This document shows, one piece after another, positions 54,154 through 64,000 of a stretch of 64,000 nucleotides of DNA. The position numbers were made by a program, and so were the translations under genes. Source of the DNA: Capitella teleta (taxonomy: Eukaryota > Annelida > Polychaeta > Capitellidae); the NCBI GenBank assembly GCA_000328365.1, contig KB308778.1, positions 64,294-128,293 on the forward strand, written 5' to 3'. Below the pieces are notes generated by a model, which saw nothing but the letters and a program-made list of their open reading frames with translations, was not told the origin of the DNA and did no database searches. Within the stretch, counting starts at the first letter, position 1. Each line of letters starts with the position of its first letter.

Positions 54154-57100
54154 ATGGCGAGCAGAAGGGTGAGTATAGGCAGCGATGTTTGTGTGCAACA
54201 TGTTCATAGAGCGCTCAATTCATGCTTCTTTTGTTGCATCATTTCTGGACGGTGCGATTTTATTTCTGTTGTAGACGCCAATTCCCGTTGGCAAAGTGCT
54301 GAACGCCTTTCAAAGTGGACCTACGAATGTGAGTTTGTGTTTGGTGCTGGGGTAACATGTAACACCACCTTGTACTAATCATCTGGTTACGCAACGCCAG
54401 ACGCACCTTAGCTCGTCTATATAGCTATATACTTCAATATCTCTGCATGTATACACCTGGCGACAAGAACTCTGTTTGCAATCGTGTGTTTAGAGAGGTA
54501 ACGCCGCCAAGAATCTCCAGTCCCAAATTCATTTCTAACTGCACCAGGAATCAACTGTTCGATTAATTACCTTGAAAGGTTGTTACATAACATCCATCAG
54601 CACGCACGGCTTTGTTGAATTGATACTGGTATGTCGGTGATTCGGATTCATTCGAGTTACAAAGACGGTTAGCATCGCAGAGCGTCTCTGTTCAGATCAG
54701 AGCGCGGCGGGATGCTGCGTCTGATCGCATGACATCGACGCATGATTACGCAATGCGGGACATGCACTGTACGACGCCACACACGAAGTTAACATTGACG
54801 ACCGTTCCCCAGAGGCATGTCGAGATCAACACCGTCTAATTTAGCGCATGGACAGATCTTAATTCTTAGTTTAGCTGAAGCACAATTCACAAGTGACGAA
54901 TTGTGTCAATTTCGACCAATGATTGCGTCTTGTGTTATCTATGTCTGGTGTGAGTGGTTTTCTTTATCTGTATTCGTTTTGCTTGCATCATTTCGGATAA
55001 TTTATCTTCCACATCACTGAACTTTCGATTTAATGACCTTTGGTTATATAAATGTTTTGACATTTGAATATAATGAAGACAAACAATAGTTATTATGTTT
55101 GCTGTACACAAACATGTGATATTGAGTAAGTAATGTGCCGAAATTTACAACCTCCTCCACCTCCTTCTCCACCTCCTCTTCCTCCTCCTCTTCCACCTCA
55201 TCCGCCTTCTCCTCCTCCACCTCCTCCTCCTCTTCTTTTTCCTCCTCCACCTCCACCTCCACCTCATCCTCCTCCTTCTCCTCCACTTCTACCTCCTCTT
55301 CCTCCACCTGTTCCTCCTCTTCTTCTTGTTCCTCTTCCTTCTCCTTTTCCACCTCGTTCTCCCCCCCCTCCACCTCCTCCTCTTTCTCTTCCTTCTCCTC
55401 TTTCACTGACGCACATTTCCTCCTCAGACCTGTCTCTCGCGATGTCTCGACGGAGGACAGGTAAGCGATACTTATGACCTTTGACCTTTACTCTAATAAC
55501 TGTCCACCTCAGCTGACCAGTATCGAGTTCATGCAGATGTGGTGCCATTACGACAAGGTGAGCGATTACACACAGCACCGGGCCTCACGACGCGTCGTTC
55601 TTTGCAGGATAAAAGTGGATACCTGGACAAGAACGAGATGGGCCGCATCCTCAATGACATGATCCGCATGAAGACTGGGGTCGGTCGCCTTTCACGCTTC
55701 AGCGCATGCGCAGAAAAGCGCGCTGTCGATGCCGCCGAGATGGATGTAGTGGCGATCAGAATTGATCGCTTGTTTCAGCGCCTCGTCGAAAGGACCTCTC
55801 GCAGCATTGATCGAGAGCAGCGTAAACAGCATCGCTTTATCAGCACATCCCCAGGCAACGAGTCCATGTCGTCGAATGGCCGCTGCAAGCAGCTGAAGCA
55901 TATTTACCCTTGATATATGTCACACACTCCGTCGCCCGCCTCCTCTCCGTGCGACCCTCTTGCGCGCGCATCCTGTTCAAACACAAGCAACGCATGCGTG
56001 GAAATCGATGCGTATGAGATCGACAGATGTCCGCATTTCTCAGCCACTGACTACAGGTGGCCAATTAGATCCCTGAGTAATCGCACTCTGCTTCTATTGA
56101 TGCGCTGTCCGCGTCATTAATGATGTCAACGCACGCGCAACGTACACGCCCCGTATGACATTGAAACCGAGCCTCGGCGGCTGAGAGCGTTTTCTTGTTC
56201 ATTCATGGCGAAATATGCGTCGGAATAATGAGCGGAGATTGTCCATTTTGACGCAGGAGTTGTCCATGTGGTCAGCTCTCTGCTTTAAAGCCGCGCATAT
56301 GTTGCTTTAAGTCGTCTTTCGTCCCTGTGGACTGGCACAAAAATACAATTTGCGGGCGAAAGCAGACCTCTGACTCATAGCCGACTACAAGATTATGTTC
56401 TTGAGCCAAAAGCAAGGCTAATTCCATTTCGTATGCACGGTTTTTTCCCCTCCTCCTCGTCGTCTCTTGCGACGCCTGAGTTTCATTTATTTGTGTTCCA
56501 TGTCGTTCATTTCGCTTAGCGTATTGCCTCCGGACGACATCCACCGGAAGTACATTCTTATCCACTTAGCTCGGTCGACATTAAACACCACAAAGCGATG
56601 AATGAGCGGTGTTTGCCCGTTCCGCGCAATTGACACCATCATCCAAGCGGTGGTACGGGCGTCCATGCGTGCAGCGCCGGTGATGAAATGAATGCTGGGC
56701 CGGTTCAACTGCGCAATCGCTCACTCAATGCGAGGAATTCCGCCGACAATTCTGACATCTTGCAGAAAGACTTCTCCACCGGAGCACAATTCATAAGCAA
56801 CGCTGAAGCATTCCGCTCGACTTCATCGTCCGTCTGCTGTTCGACCTCCCCGCGGATTAAAAAAGGACGAAATGAATCTCTTTTCTCTCCGTCCATCAAT
56901 TGCGGCTGCTGTAAGAATTCGATTTCGAATGCGTCGACTGAGAGCACTGTGTGGTGCAGCATATACTTTAGTAGTTCATCAAAATGAAATCAACAATGGT
57001 CGATTTCATCCCACTCGCTGCTTTCCGCCCTTGACCACAGCTTGCGATAACGAAATCGACGCCTGAAGAAGGGCCTTTGGTGCAAGCATTGACATGTTCT

Positions 57101-60100
57101 TCGCCTTCCTTTCCTCCCCCTTCCCCCACCCACCCCCGGGCCATATTTTGCTTCGTTCCTCTATTGGATCACACGGCGTATTTTACCCCGAAATTAGGTC
57201 AAGTACTGAGACGGAAACCGATTGAATCTGGGTCAATGGCTCTGGTCGTTATCAAATCGGACGCGTGCGATGTGTAATAAATAATGACATCACTAGTAAT
57301 ATAATCAATCATTCAATCAATCATTCAATCATTCAATCAATTATTCAATCATTCAATCAATCATTCAATCATTCAATCAATCATTGCAGCGTGCTCCCAG
57401 TCCTGACAGTCTTGCGCAACTTCGTAATGACGTCATGTCCAGCATCGATGTCAATAAAGACGGAAAGATCGAACTGGCGGAGTTCTCCAAGTAAGAAAGT
57501 TAAACGAGAGAATATTCACGATGAAATCGATGTCATCCGCAGATTACTGCCGGTTGAAGAAAACTTCATGCTCAGATTCAACACAAGGAAAACGGTGAGT
57601 GTCGATGTCGACGTCGCTATATCTCACATCGACGTATCGCAGGTCAGCCGCGATGATTTCAACGCCATCTTCCAGCATTACGACCCGGTGAGCAAACCTC
57701 TGTTCATTTCATCCGTGTTAATTTCATCCTGCGCGGTTCTAACATCGAGTCAGTGAATGCCGCTAGCATTCACGTATAAGCATCGAAGGGCGACGAAACG
57801 GCATACCACGAATACCACACAGAGGACGACATTGAACGGAGGCTTTGTTTATAGATCAGGATACGAGATGAGCAGCTCTTTGGTTATGCAACTCGAATTA
57901 ACTGCAACAAAGCCATGAATACCAGATGTCAGCGATGACGTCAACGCCGTTCGAGATGGACACACCACAAAGGGAGAGTTGTGTACGTCAGGAAAGTGGC
58001 CACCCGAAGCGCCAACACGCAGGGTGAGCGGAAGGAGGAGGAGGAGGAGGAGGAGGAGGAGGAGGAGGAGGGAGGAGGAGGAGGAGGAGGAGGCGCAGTC
58101 GCACAGGAGGAACCATTGAGCGCATTTGTTGCACCGTGTAAGGGGGTCACGTGATCAGCAGAATGAAGCCTCATTAAAAATGTAAACAAATCATTGCCCC
58201 GACGGCCGCACGCGTCGCTCGAACAAAGGGATGCTAATGGAGATTAGTTATGCATGCGAGATTTGGACAATTGAGGTCGGACCAATATTCCGCTGAGTGA
58301 CGTAACGACGTAGAGGCTTGGTTTCTGGTTGCTGTGTGCGGACAAGAGTTCGTGCACTCGATTGTCCAATCGGTCACTGAGCCTCCTCATCTGGTTCGTT
58401 CTGTCTTCTTATGTTGCAGTGAGGCGAGTTAACTGCCATCGGAGTCCTCCTCCTCCTCACGCACGGGAAATGTTTGCAATTTCATGAACTGCAAAATAAA
58501 GAATTCAGGCCACCAAACTGAACAGAAATGAAAATCAAAATTCGAAAATGTGCTTCATCATATCGGCAGGCCTGGTCAGATATTCCCTGATAACCTACAC
58601 CTCAAGACGAGATTGAAACGAAGTTATTTAAAACAGAAAAGAAGGAGCCGTCTAGTGATTGTGAACGTGGAAGGATTGAGTAGTTCCCATACAATCCATC
58701 GTGTCTTGCTTTACAATCCTTGAAAACTACCTTGTAGTTATGTTGTAATAAGCAATTGGGTTGGTCCGTTGAAGTTTGGAACGGGACTGTCGATTTCAGC
58801 CTTCGCTGAACTGGAACTGAATGAAAACGTCGATATATTCCAACCATGGAAACTATTGGCGATCTAGACTCATCAAACCAAGGACATTTCGGTATCACGT
58901 CTGTTCGCCCGGAAAAAGAGCTCATAACCCCAGAATTAGAGGTCTAATCCTGAAGATTTGACTGAAACACGCAGTTTCATAAAATTCAAATTTCATTGAA
59001 TATTCGTTTCACTTGTTTTTGTGTATGTCTTGTTTGTTTGTTTGCTTTGTTTGTTTTTGTTTGTTTTTGTTTGTTTGTTTTTTGTTTTTTTTTTTTGTTT
59101 TTTTTTTGTTTTTTTGTTTTTTTTTTTTTTTGTTTTTTTTTCATTCAGCCTTAGAATGATTTGGGATTAAAGAAGCAATCAATGATGGGTCAAAATATTT
59201 ATTAATTAAGGTAATTAGGCTCTGGTGACGTCATCACTAGCAGTGCACAAAGGTCGCGATAGAAGCGCAATAAAACCTCCTCGTTATCGCTAATAGGTGC
59301 GCTGTTCGCGCTGAACGAAGCTCCGTTTCATATTGCAGCGCTCATGTTGACGTTCGAACGTCTTAAAGTCATTTTAGTGTCATGCGAATTATGTAACGTT
59401 AAAAGGATCATTTTGTTCCATGCTAATGCATTCTGTTTTATCTCGTTTCATTCTGTTTAATTTCGAGTCATTCTGTTTCACAGGATTTCAATGAGTGCAT
59501 CGAAGGTGAAGAATTGCTGGCGCTCATTAGAGACCTCTTGACAAAATCAGGAAAGGTAAGTACCACATCAATAAACAAATAAATCAATCATTCAATCAAT
59601 CATTTATTAATTCATTCTTTCAATCGTTCAACTATCAGTCATTCAAGCATCCACCATTCAATAATTCAATAATTCAATCATTAATTAATTCAATGATGTA
59701 ATCATTCAATCGCTCATTCAATAATTCAATCATTCAACCATTCATTATTTCAATCATTCAATCATTCATGAATTCAATCATTCAACCATTCAATTAATCA
59801 TTCAACCATTAAATCAATCATTCAATCATTCAATCATTCAATCATTCATTAACTCAATCATTTAGTATTTCAATCATTCATTTATTAAATCATTCATTCA
59901 TTCACTCCTTCAATCATTGAATCATTCATTAACTCAGTCATTCATTAATTCAATCATTCATTTATTGAATCATTGAATCATTCAATTATTCAATTAATCA
60001 TTGAATCATTCTTTTATTCAATGATTCAATGATTCAATCAATCATTCACTCATTCAATCATTCATTAATTTAATCATTCTATCATTCATTGATTCAATCA

Positions 60101-60607
60101 ATGATTCAATAACTCAATCATTCAATCCATAATTCATCAATTCAATCATTCAATCAATCATTCATTGATTCAATCATTCAATCAATCATTCATTGATTCA
60201 ATCATTCAATCAATCATTCATTAATTCAATCATTCAATCATTCAAGCAATCATTCATTAATTCAATCATTCAACCATTCAATCAATCATTCATTAATTCA
60301 ACCATTCAGCCATTCAATCATTCGATCAATCATATTCAATCAATCATGCAATGAAATCGACATAAAAAGAGCGGCATGTCCTCTTAGCTCTTTGATGACC
60401 CAGTTTCCCCCGGGGGGTGGGGGGGGGGGGGGCGGCCGCCTTTGATCTTCAATCACGCGCACTTTTTCTCTCCTCTTTCCTCAGAAGAAGATCACCTTGC
60501 AAGAGTTGGAGGATTACCGCGCCGCCGTTTTCAAGGTGTACGACAAGAATTCCGACCGTCGTCTGTCGAGGAAGGAGCTCGCTCTGCTCCTCTCAACCAC
60601 GACATGA
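54154..60607 (+). CDS. calbindin/calretinin/secretagogin-like EF-hand protein
   Basis: Cytosolic calcium buffer or sensor family. Exons: 54154-54168, 54275-54328, 55513-55557, 55608-55679, 57390-57490, 57543-57594, 57643-57687, 59484-59555, 60485-60607. All phases join, giving 192 residues. EF-hand loops in order: DKDKSGYLDKNE (canonical), DVNKDGKIELAE (canonical), DPDFNECIEGEE (glycine 6 replaced), DKNSDRRLSRKE (glycine 6 replaced). The family linkers IEFMQMWCHYDK and KLLPVEENFMLRF match calbindin-32/calretinin (LLPxxENFLLxF). Family members normally have six EF hands; only four are visible, matching hands 3-6, and I find no exons for two more. The short first exons (MASRR, then TPIPVGKVLNAFQSG) are the weakest part of the model. 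Introns contain large simple repeats. Confidence 0.85.
55141..55426. repeat. CCT-rich polypyrimidine tract, about 285 bp
   Basis: Almost pure C/T (CCTCCACCTCCTCTT words) in an EF-hand gene intron. It ends near AG at 55427 and is followed by a possible 33-nt in-frame exon (55428-55460, donor GTAAGC). Confidence 0.95.
56272..56962 (-). other. minus-strand coding-like block, unidentified
   Basis: Consecutive open minus-strand segments with protein-like composition (FEIEFLQQPQLMDGEKRDSF, RNGQTPLIHRFVVFNVDRAK, VLPVDVVRRQYAKRNER, YEMELALLLAQEHNLVVGYE) lie in an EF-hand gene intron. They do not form one frame and no splice sites clearly join them. It may be a decayed gene or mobile-element relic. 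Family not recognised. Confidence 0.25.
57299..57385. repeat. (TCAATCAT)n-type tract in an EF-hand gene intron
   Basis: TCAATCATTCAATCATTCAA words fill the 3' end of the intron, right up to the acceptor TTGCAG. Confidence 0.95.
58033..58092. repeat. (GGA)n microsatellite
   Basis: About 20 GGA/GGAG units in an EF-hand gene intron. Confidence 0.95.
59023..59142. repeat. T/G simple tract
   Basis: TTTG and T-run mixture of about 120 bases in the same intron. Confidence 0.9.
59568..60355. repeat. 0.8-kb degenerate ATTCAATC repeat filling an intron
   Basis: TCATTCAATC, AATCAATCATTCATT and related words make up nearly all of the last EF-hand gene intron. It is the same sequence family as the 57299 tract two introns earlier. 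Confidence 0.95.
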
Positions 60608-61507
60608 TCACGTGGTCGGTCACGTGTCTCTCCGTCAGCCACTGATTCACTTCATTCTTTTTTTATTCGATTTCTGATCTTCAATGTCAGCGTGATCTGT
60701 TTACTCATCATGTCAATTACATCATCCTCTTCGATCAGTTTGTGGGCAAAATATTCGCTTATTTCCTTATATTATTCTTACTGAGTATCTGCTTGTGATA
60801 TGTGTATACCGTTGTATGCTCCGGGACCGGGATCAATGATGCAATTTTCCATCTCGGTTCGTCGTTGGGTTGTTGGACCCTGGTGATCCAGGCAAGTGGA
60901 TCACTGGAATTCTCTTTAGTGTTTTCTCTCTCTCTCTCTCTCTTTTTAATCAATTTTCTTTTTTAATTTCTACTTCAAACCAACGCAAAATATCGTGTAA
61001 TCTGATATTAATTTTAATTATTATTTAATTAATATTTAATTTGGTTCATTTCGTATGCAGGTGTGCATCTTTTCGAACGAATTTAGTTTCGGAGTAAGTG
61101 CCACCATGCAGCCACCATGGTTACAGTTGCCATGGTTACTGTCGCCATGGTTGCTTTCGATGGACTCTGTCCATTGCGAGGCAGACATAAATCGAAATGA
61201 AACCTTTCGCTTTTTAGTTCTCTCCATTATTCCATTTCAATGTTCGATATGTAATCAATCAATCTCTTGTTATTCATTATTTGATTATTTATTAAAATCG
61301 ATTGAAACTTCATCTTGTGTTTGCGTGAAGCGCAAGAACAAAGACGAACGGATTATTCACTTGATTTCAATCGGAATCGACAATCATGAGAGGATTCGAC
61401 TGAAAGGCGTGTTTGTTTCGCACGCCGAACAATCTGGAGTTTCAGCACCATTCACATTGAAACCGTTTCTAACTTGGAGCAAAAAGAACATTTAGACCCT
61501 TCAATTC

Positions 61508-61530
61508 ATAGCATGAACTGTTCATGCTAT
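61508..61530. repeat. 11-bp-arm palindrome
   Basis: ATAGCATGAAC, one T, GTTCATGCTAT: perfect arms. Related GAACTGTTC words recur over the next 150 bases. Confidence 0.9.
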
Positions 61531-61700
61531 TAATTGAACTGTTCTTAGCATAAAATGCACATATCCATGCTACAAAATGAGCTATTTGTGCGATACATTG
61601 AGCTGCTGAGATAATAAATTGAACTTTTCATATCTGAAATTGAACTGTTCATGCGATGAATTGAATTGTTCGTACTCTCCTTGATTCCGTCATCATTGCA

Positions 61701-61729
61701 TTCATAACGCTCTTGAGTGCGTTATGATG
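61701..61729. repeat. inverted pair of GTGCGTTATGAT motifs
   Basis: A diverged antisense copy (TTCATAACGCTC) and an exact sense copy (61717-61728) lie back to back. Confidence 0.85.
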
Positions 61730-62505
61730 TACATCGAGATGTCGCATTCAGCATCGGGTTATTTATCCATTATGTTTCTGTATTTGACGTAGAAGCTGAA
61801 GTAAGATCGGAGATTACTGTGTCGATTCAATTAAACATGAGATGCCATGGCTGCTGATCGATGAATGACAAACACAGAAACATTTGTATTAATTTCCAGT
61901 CTATGAATTCAGCTCAAAGTGAACAAGAAGAGCGCGCAAAAATTCCAGCATTGTGAAACTGAGGCAAAGAACGTTATGGGCGCCAAAACAACTCCTCACA
62001 TTGAGGTCACGGGTTTCTTACCAACTTAAAGAGTCAGATTTATCCTCGACCTTGATGCACTTACAGGCGGAGTGATATTTATGCATCTTGAGTTCTTGAC
62101 TATTCAGCATAACTACAATGAAGTTGGATTACAGTATCTGGTTCCAGCAATGGAATGTCAAGTGTAAAAATCATGTAAAAATTCATGTAAAGTTTCAGTC
62201 TCCCCTGAGGATCCAACGAATGTCGTGGTGTTATTTCTGCCCTTTGAAATGAGCCGCTGCTTTCTTGAAGTTTGTTCTATATGGAAATTGTATTAAAATC
62301 TCGTGTTGGTTTGCTTCTCCATTTCTCAGTTGAACATCATCGTGAATACTTCATGTTGTGTTTCAAATGTCAACTCCGAATACCAGCAGATAAATGCAAG
62401 GCATTCCCCTTGACCACTAACCCCTGACCTCTAATCCCTGACGTCTGAATTCACATGCAAGACATGACAGAACAGTGCGCGTCTATTTGAGTCCAAAAGG
62501 AAGGA

Positions 62506-62511
62506 TTTATT
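62506..62511 (-). terminator. poly(A) signal of the small heat-shock gene
   Basis: Minus-strand AATAAA 126 bases past the stop codon. Confidence 0.65.
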
Positions 62512-62636
62512 GAACAAAGAACGCTGTTATGTGAGAAGGAGAAGAATATGATGCGCATAAAAACAATCAAAAGAAATGAGAACTCGATGAGAGACAAGAG
62601 GAGGAATACTGAGGGCGTCGGGCGAACACCTCCTCA

Positions 62637-63848
62637 TCACGACCCGTTCTCTTCCTTCTGGGCGACCATCGCGGCAATGATGAGTCGGCCGCTGTCATCG
62701 AAGTTCGCTTGCACCGTGCGAGGGTCTATGTCTTCATCCAGGTCGAACTCCCGGGACATACAGCTCTTGGCTTTCCTTGACTTCTCCACGTGTTCCGCTT
62801 CCACCTGCAACTGGCGCCCTTCCAGCTTGACGACGATGTCATCCGAGGTGTACGGTTTGCCAAGCTCCACGATCAAATCGAGGCGGCGTCCCTGCGGAGT
62901 GTCGGAGAACGTGGGCGTCTCGGGAGCAAGTTCAGCGTCAGCAGCCGCTGCCTGGGGTGGGGGTGTGTTGTTTGCCTTGGGCAGGGGTGGGGGAGGTGCG
63001 GGGTAGCTGGGCTGAGGAGGGGGGTCGTTCTTCGGTCCGGGGTAGGCGGGGGGCGGGGGCATGTTGTAGCCACTGTTGGTGGTCGTGCAGGTGGTCGGCT
63101 GTTGATGATACGACGTGAACGAAGCCGGAGATTGGTACGAAGATGTTGAGATGTGCGCAGGGTAATGGGATTCCTGTGATGACGTCGTCTCGTGAGGTGA
63201 TGACGTGGACGAGGGAGTGCCGTAGCTGGGGTAGCTGGGGCGCGACGGGGAGGCGATGGACTGCTTCTGGGTTCCCGTGAGGCTCTGGTAGTGCGGAGGG
63301 ATCGGAGCCTCCAGGGTCAGGATGCCGTCGTTCGACAGCGATGACACCAACTTATCGGGGTCGACATCGCTGGGGAGGTGTACATTTCGACTAAATTGCT
63401 TGGATGACTTGGAGCCGTCCTTGATCGTCTCCCTCTTGGCCTCCACCACCAAGGTGTCCTTGTCGACCTTGACCGAGATATCCTGCGGTTCGTAATCCTT
63501 GACGTCGAAGCTGACCTGGAACTTCCTGCTGCTCCCTTGGGAGTCAGAGTGGATGACCTTGTCCTCATCCAGGCTCTCTCTACTCCCGCTGTCGCCTCTG
63601 ATGTTGCTGAGCAGCGGATTGCGAGGCTTCAACTCGAAGAAGTCTTTGCACATGTTGTCAAACTCCTCGTCCAGCCCCATGCCGAAGGGCCTCACGCGGT
63701 ACGTCCGCTGGTGCGTGAGGGGGTCGGCCCCCCAGTCGCCCATCTGGCGCCGCATGTCATCGAAGACACTGGTGTGACCGTGCATGTCGAACGGCCTCCT
63801 GGCCTGGTGGTCCTGGTAGATGGGCACGCGTTGGTATCGATCCGACAT
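62637..63848 (-). CDS. small heat-shock protein with two alpha-crystallin domains
   Basis: ATP-independent holdase chaperone family, single exon, 403 residues. The N-terminal region has many R, D and F (RPFGMGLDEEFDNMCKDFF at about 53-71). Alpha-crystallin domain 1 spans about 108-182 (FQVSFDVKDYEPQDISVKV, FSRNVHLPSDVDPDKL, SNDGILTLEAP, i.e. the GxLxLxAP box). A proline/serine/tyrosine-rich linker spans about 183-315. Domain 2 spans about 320-395 (LDLIVELGKPYTSDDIVVKL, REFDLDEDIDPRTVQ, DDSGRLIIAAM) and is more diverged, with I-I-A-A-M in place of the usual box. Two-domain members are known from flatworms (schistosome p40). A CTCTCAG just upstream of the ATG suggests a 5' UTR intron. Confidence 0.92.
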   Translation of the reverse strand: MSDRYQRVPIYQDHQARRPFDMHGHTSVFDDMRRQMGDWGADPLTHQRTYRVRPFGMGLDEEFDNMCKDFFELKPRNPLLSNIRGDSGSRESLDEDKVIHSDSQGSSRKFQVSFDVKDYEPQDISVKVDKDTLVVEAKRETIKDGSKSSKQFSRNVHLPSDVDPDKLVSSLSNDGILTLEAPIPPHYQSLTGTQKQSIASPSRPSYPSYGTPSSTSSPHETTSSQESHYPAHISTSSYQSPASFTSYHQQPTTCTTTNSGYNMPPPPAYPGPKNDPPPQPSYPAPPPPLPKANNTPPPQAAAADAELAPETPTFSDTPQGRRLDLIVELGKPYTSDDIVVKLEGRQLQVEAEHVEKSRKAKSCMSREFDLDEDIDPRTVQANFDDSGRLIIAAMVAQKEENGS

Positions 63849-64000
63849 CCTGCTGAGAGCAGAATAAAAATAAACATAAAACGTTTATGACTGGAATCTC
63901 GTTGATAAAACACGAAGCAACGAAGAAGAGTGTTTCCTCTGCTCACGTGACCTCCTTCTGCACAAACTATGAACACGTGCACACGTTGTATGCGCCGTCC

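Larger units (their letters stand above)
60608..62505. other. intergenic between the EF-hand gene and the heat-shock gene
   Basis: A G-run at 60419-60432 lies just before, in the last intron. (TC)n at about 60928-60944. A GCCATGGTTAC repeat (three units) lies at about 61105-61150. A near-palindrome lies at 61508-61530. No gene is supported. Confidence 0.45.

Noticed and set aside
61055-61495. 146-codon plus-strand open frame
   Set aside because: Contains a GCCATGGTTAC repeat and cysteine-rich low-complexity sequence; no splice or homology support.

Overview
The window comes from an invertebrate animal genome. Genes are split by very small introns (often 45-70 nt), lie on both strands and are nested in one another. 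LINEs, MITEs, micro- and minisatellites are abundant, and a run of 50 N marks an assembly gap. A small heat-shock protein with two alpha-crystallin domains is typical of flatworms (e.g. schistosome p40), so a flatworm or another lophotrochozoan is plausible, but the sequence does not prove it.

Layout. 1-9.9 kb is a repeat graveyard: a GGCCGATTCC-ended MITE, pogo/Tigger-like and hAT-like ends, and two old LINE fragments. 9,993-13,015 (+) is CHAF1B, the p60 subunit of chromatin assembly factor 1, in 12 exons. 16,499-34,580 (+) is POLQ, DNA polymerase theta, in 24 exons: N-terminal helicase, low-complexity centre, C-terminal family A polymerase. POLQ intron 4 (9.3 kb) hosts a minus-strand TRIM-NHL gene (22,711-24,816). 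POLQ intron 19 hosts a small unrecognised two-exon minus-strand gene (32,459-33,060). A possible tiny minus-strand gene lies at 35,052-35,389. An unrecognised three-exon gene lies at 39,405-40,975 (+). A CR1/jockey-type LINE with a clean reverse transcriptase frame, interrupted by the gap, occupies about 41,885-43,990. 44-54 kb has no gene I can support but holds a 1-kb 20-bp satellite (49.8-50.75 kb). A calbindin/secretagogin-like EF-hand gene spans 54,154-60,607 (+). A two-domain small heat-shock protein closes the window (62,637-63,848, minus).

CHAF1B (replication- and repair-coupled H3-H4 deposition) and POLQ (theta-mediated end joining) are adjacent and co-oriented; whether they are co-regulated cannot be told from sequence. 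I see no operon logic.

The most unusual signal is a dispersed 12-base motif, GTGCGTTATGAT. It has 11 exact and about 8 near copies in the window, where chance predicts far fewer than one exact copy. Most copies lie in short introns: the sense form sits exactly on the 5' splice site, and the antisense form sits near the 3' splice site, in different genes. Other over-represented words are TGACGTCA (17 copies), the direct repeat AGGTCAAAGGTCA, and TTATCTCATC repeats in short introns.
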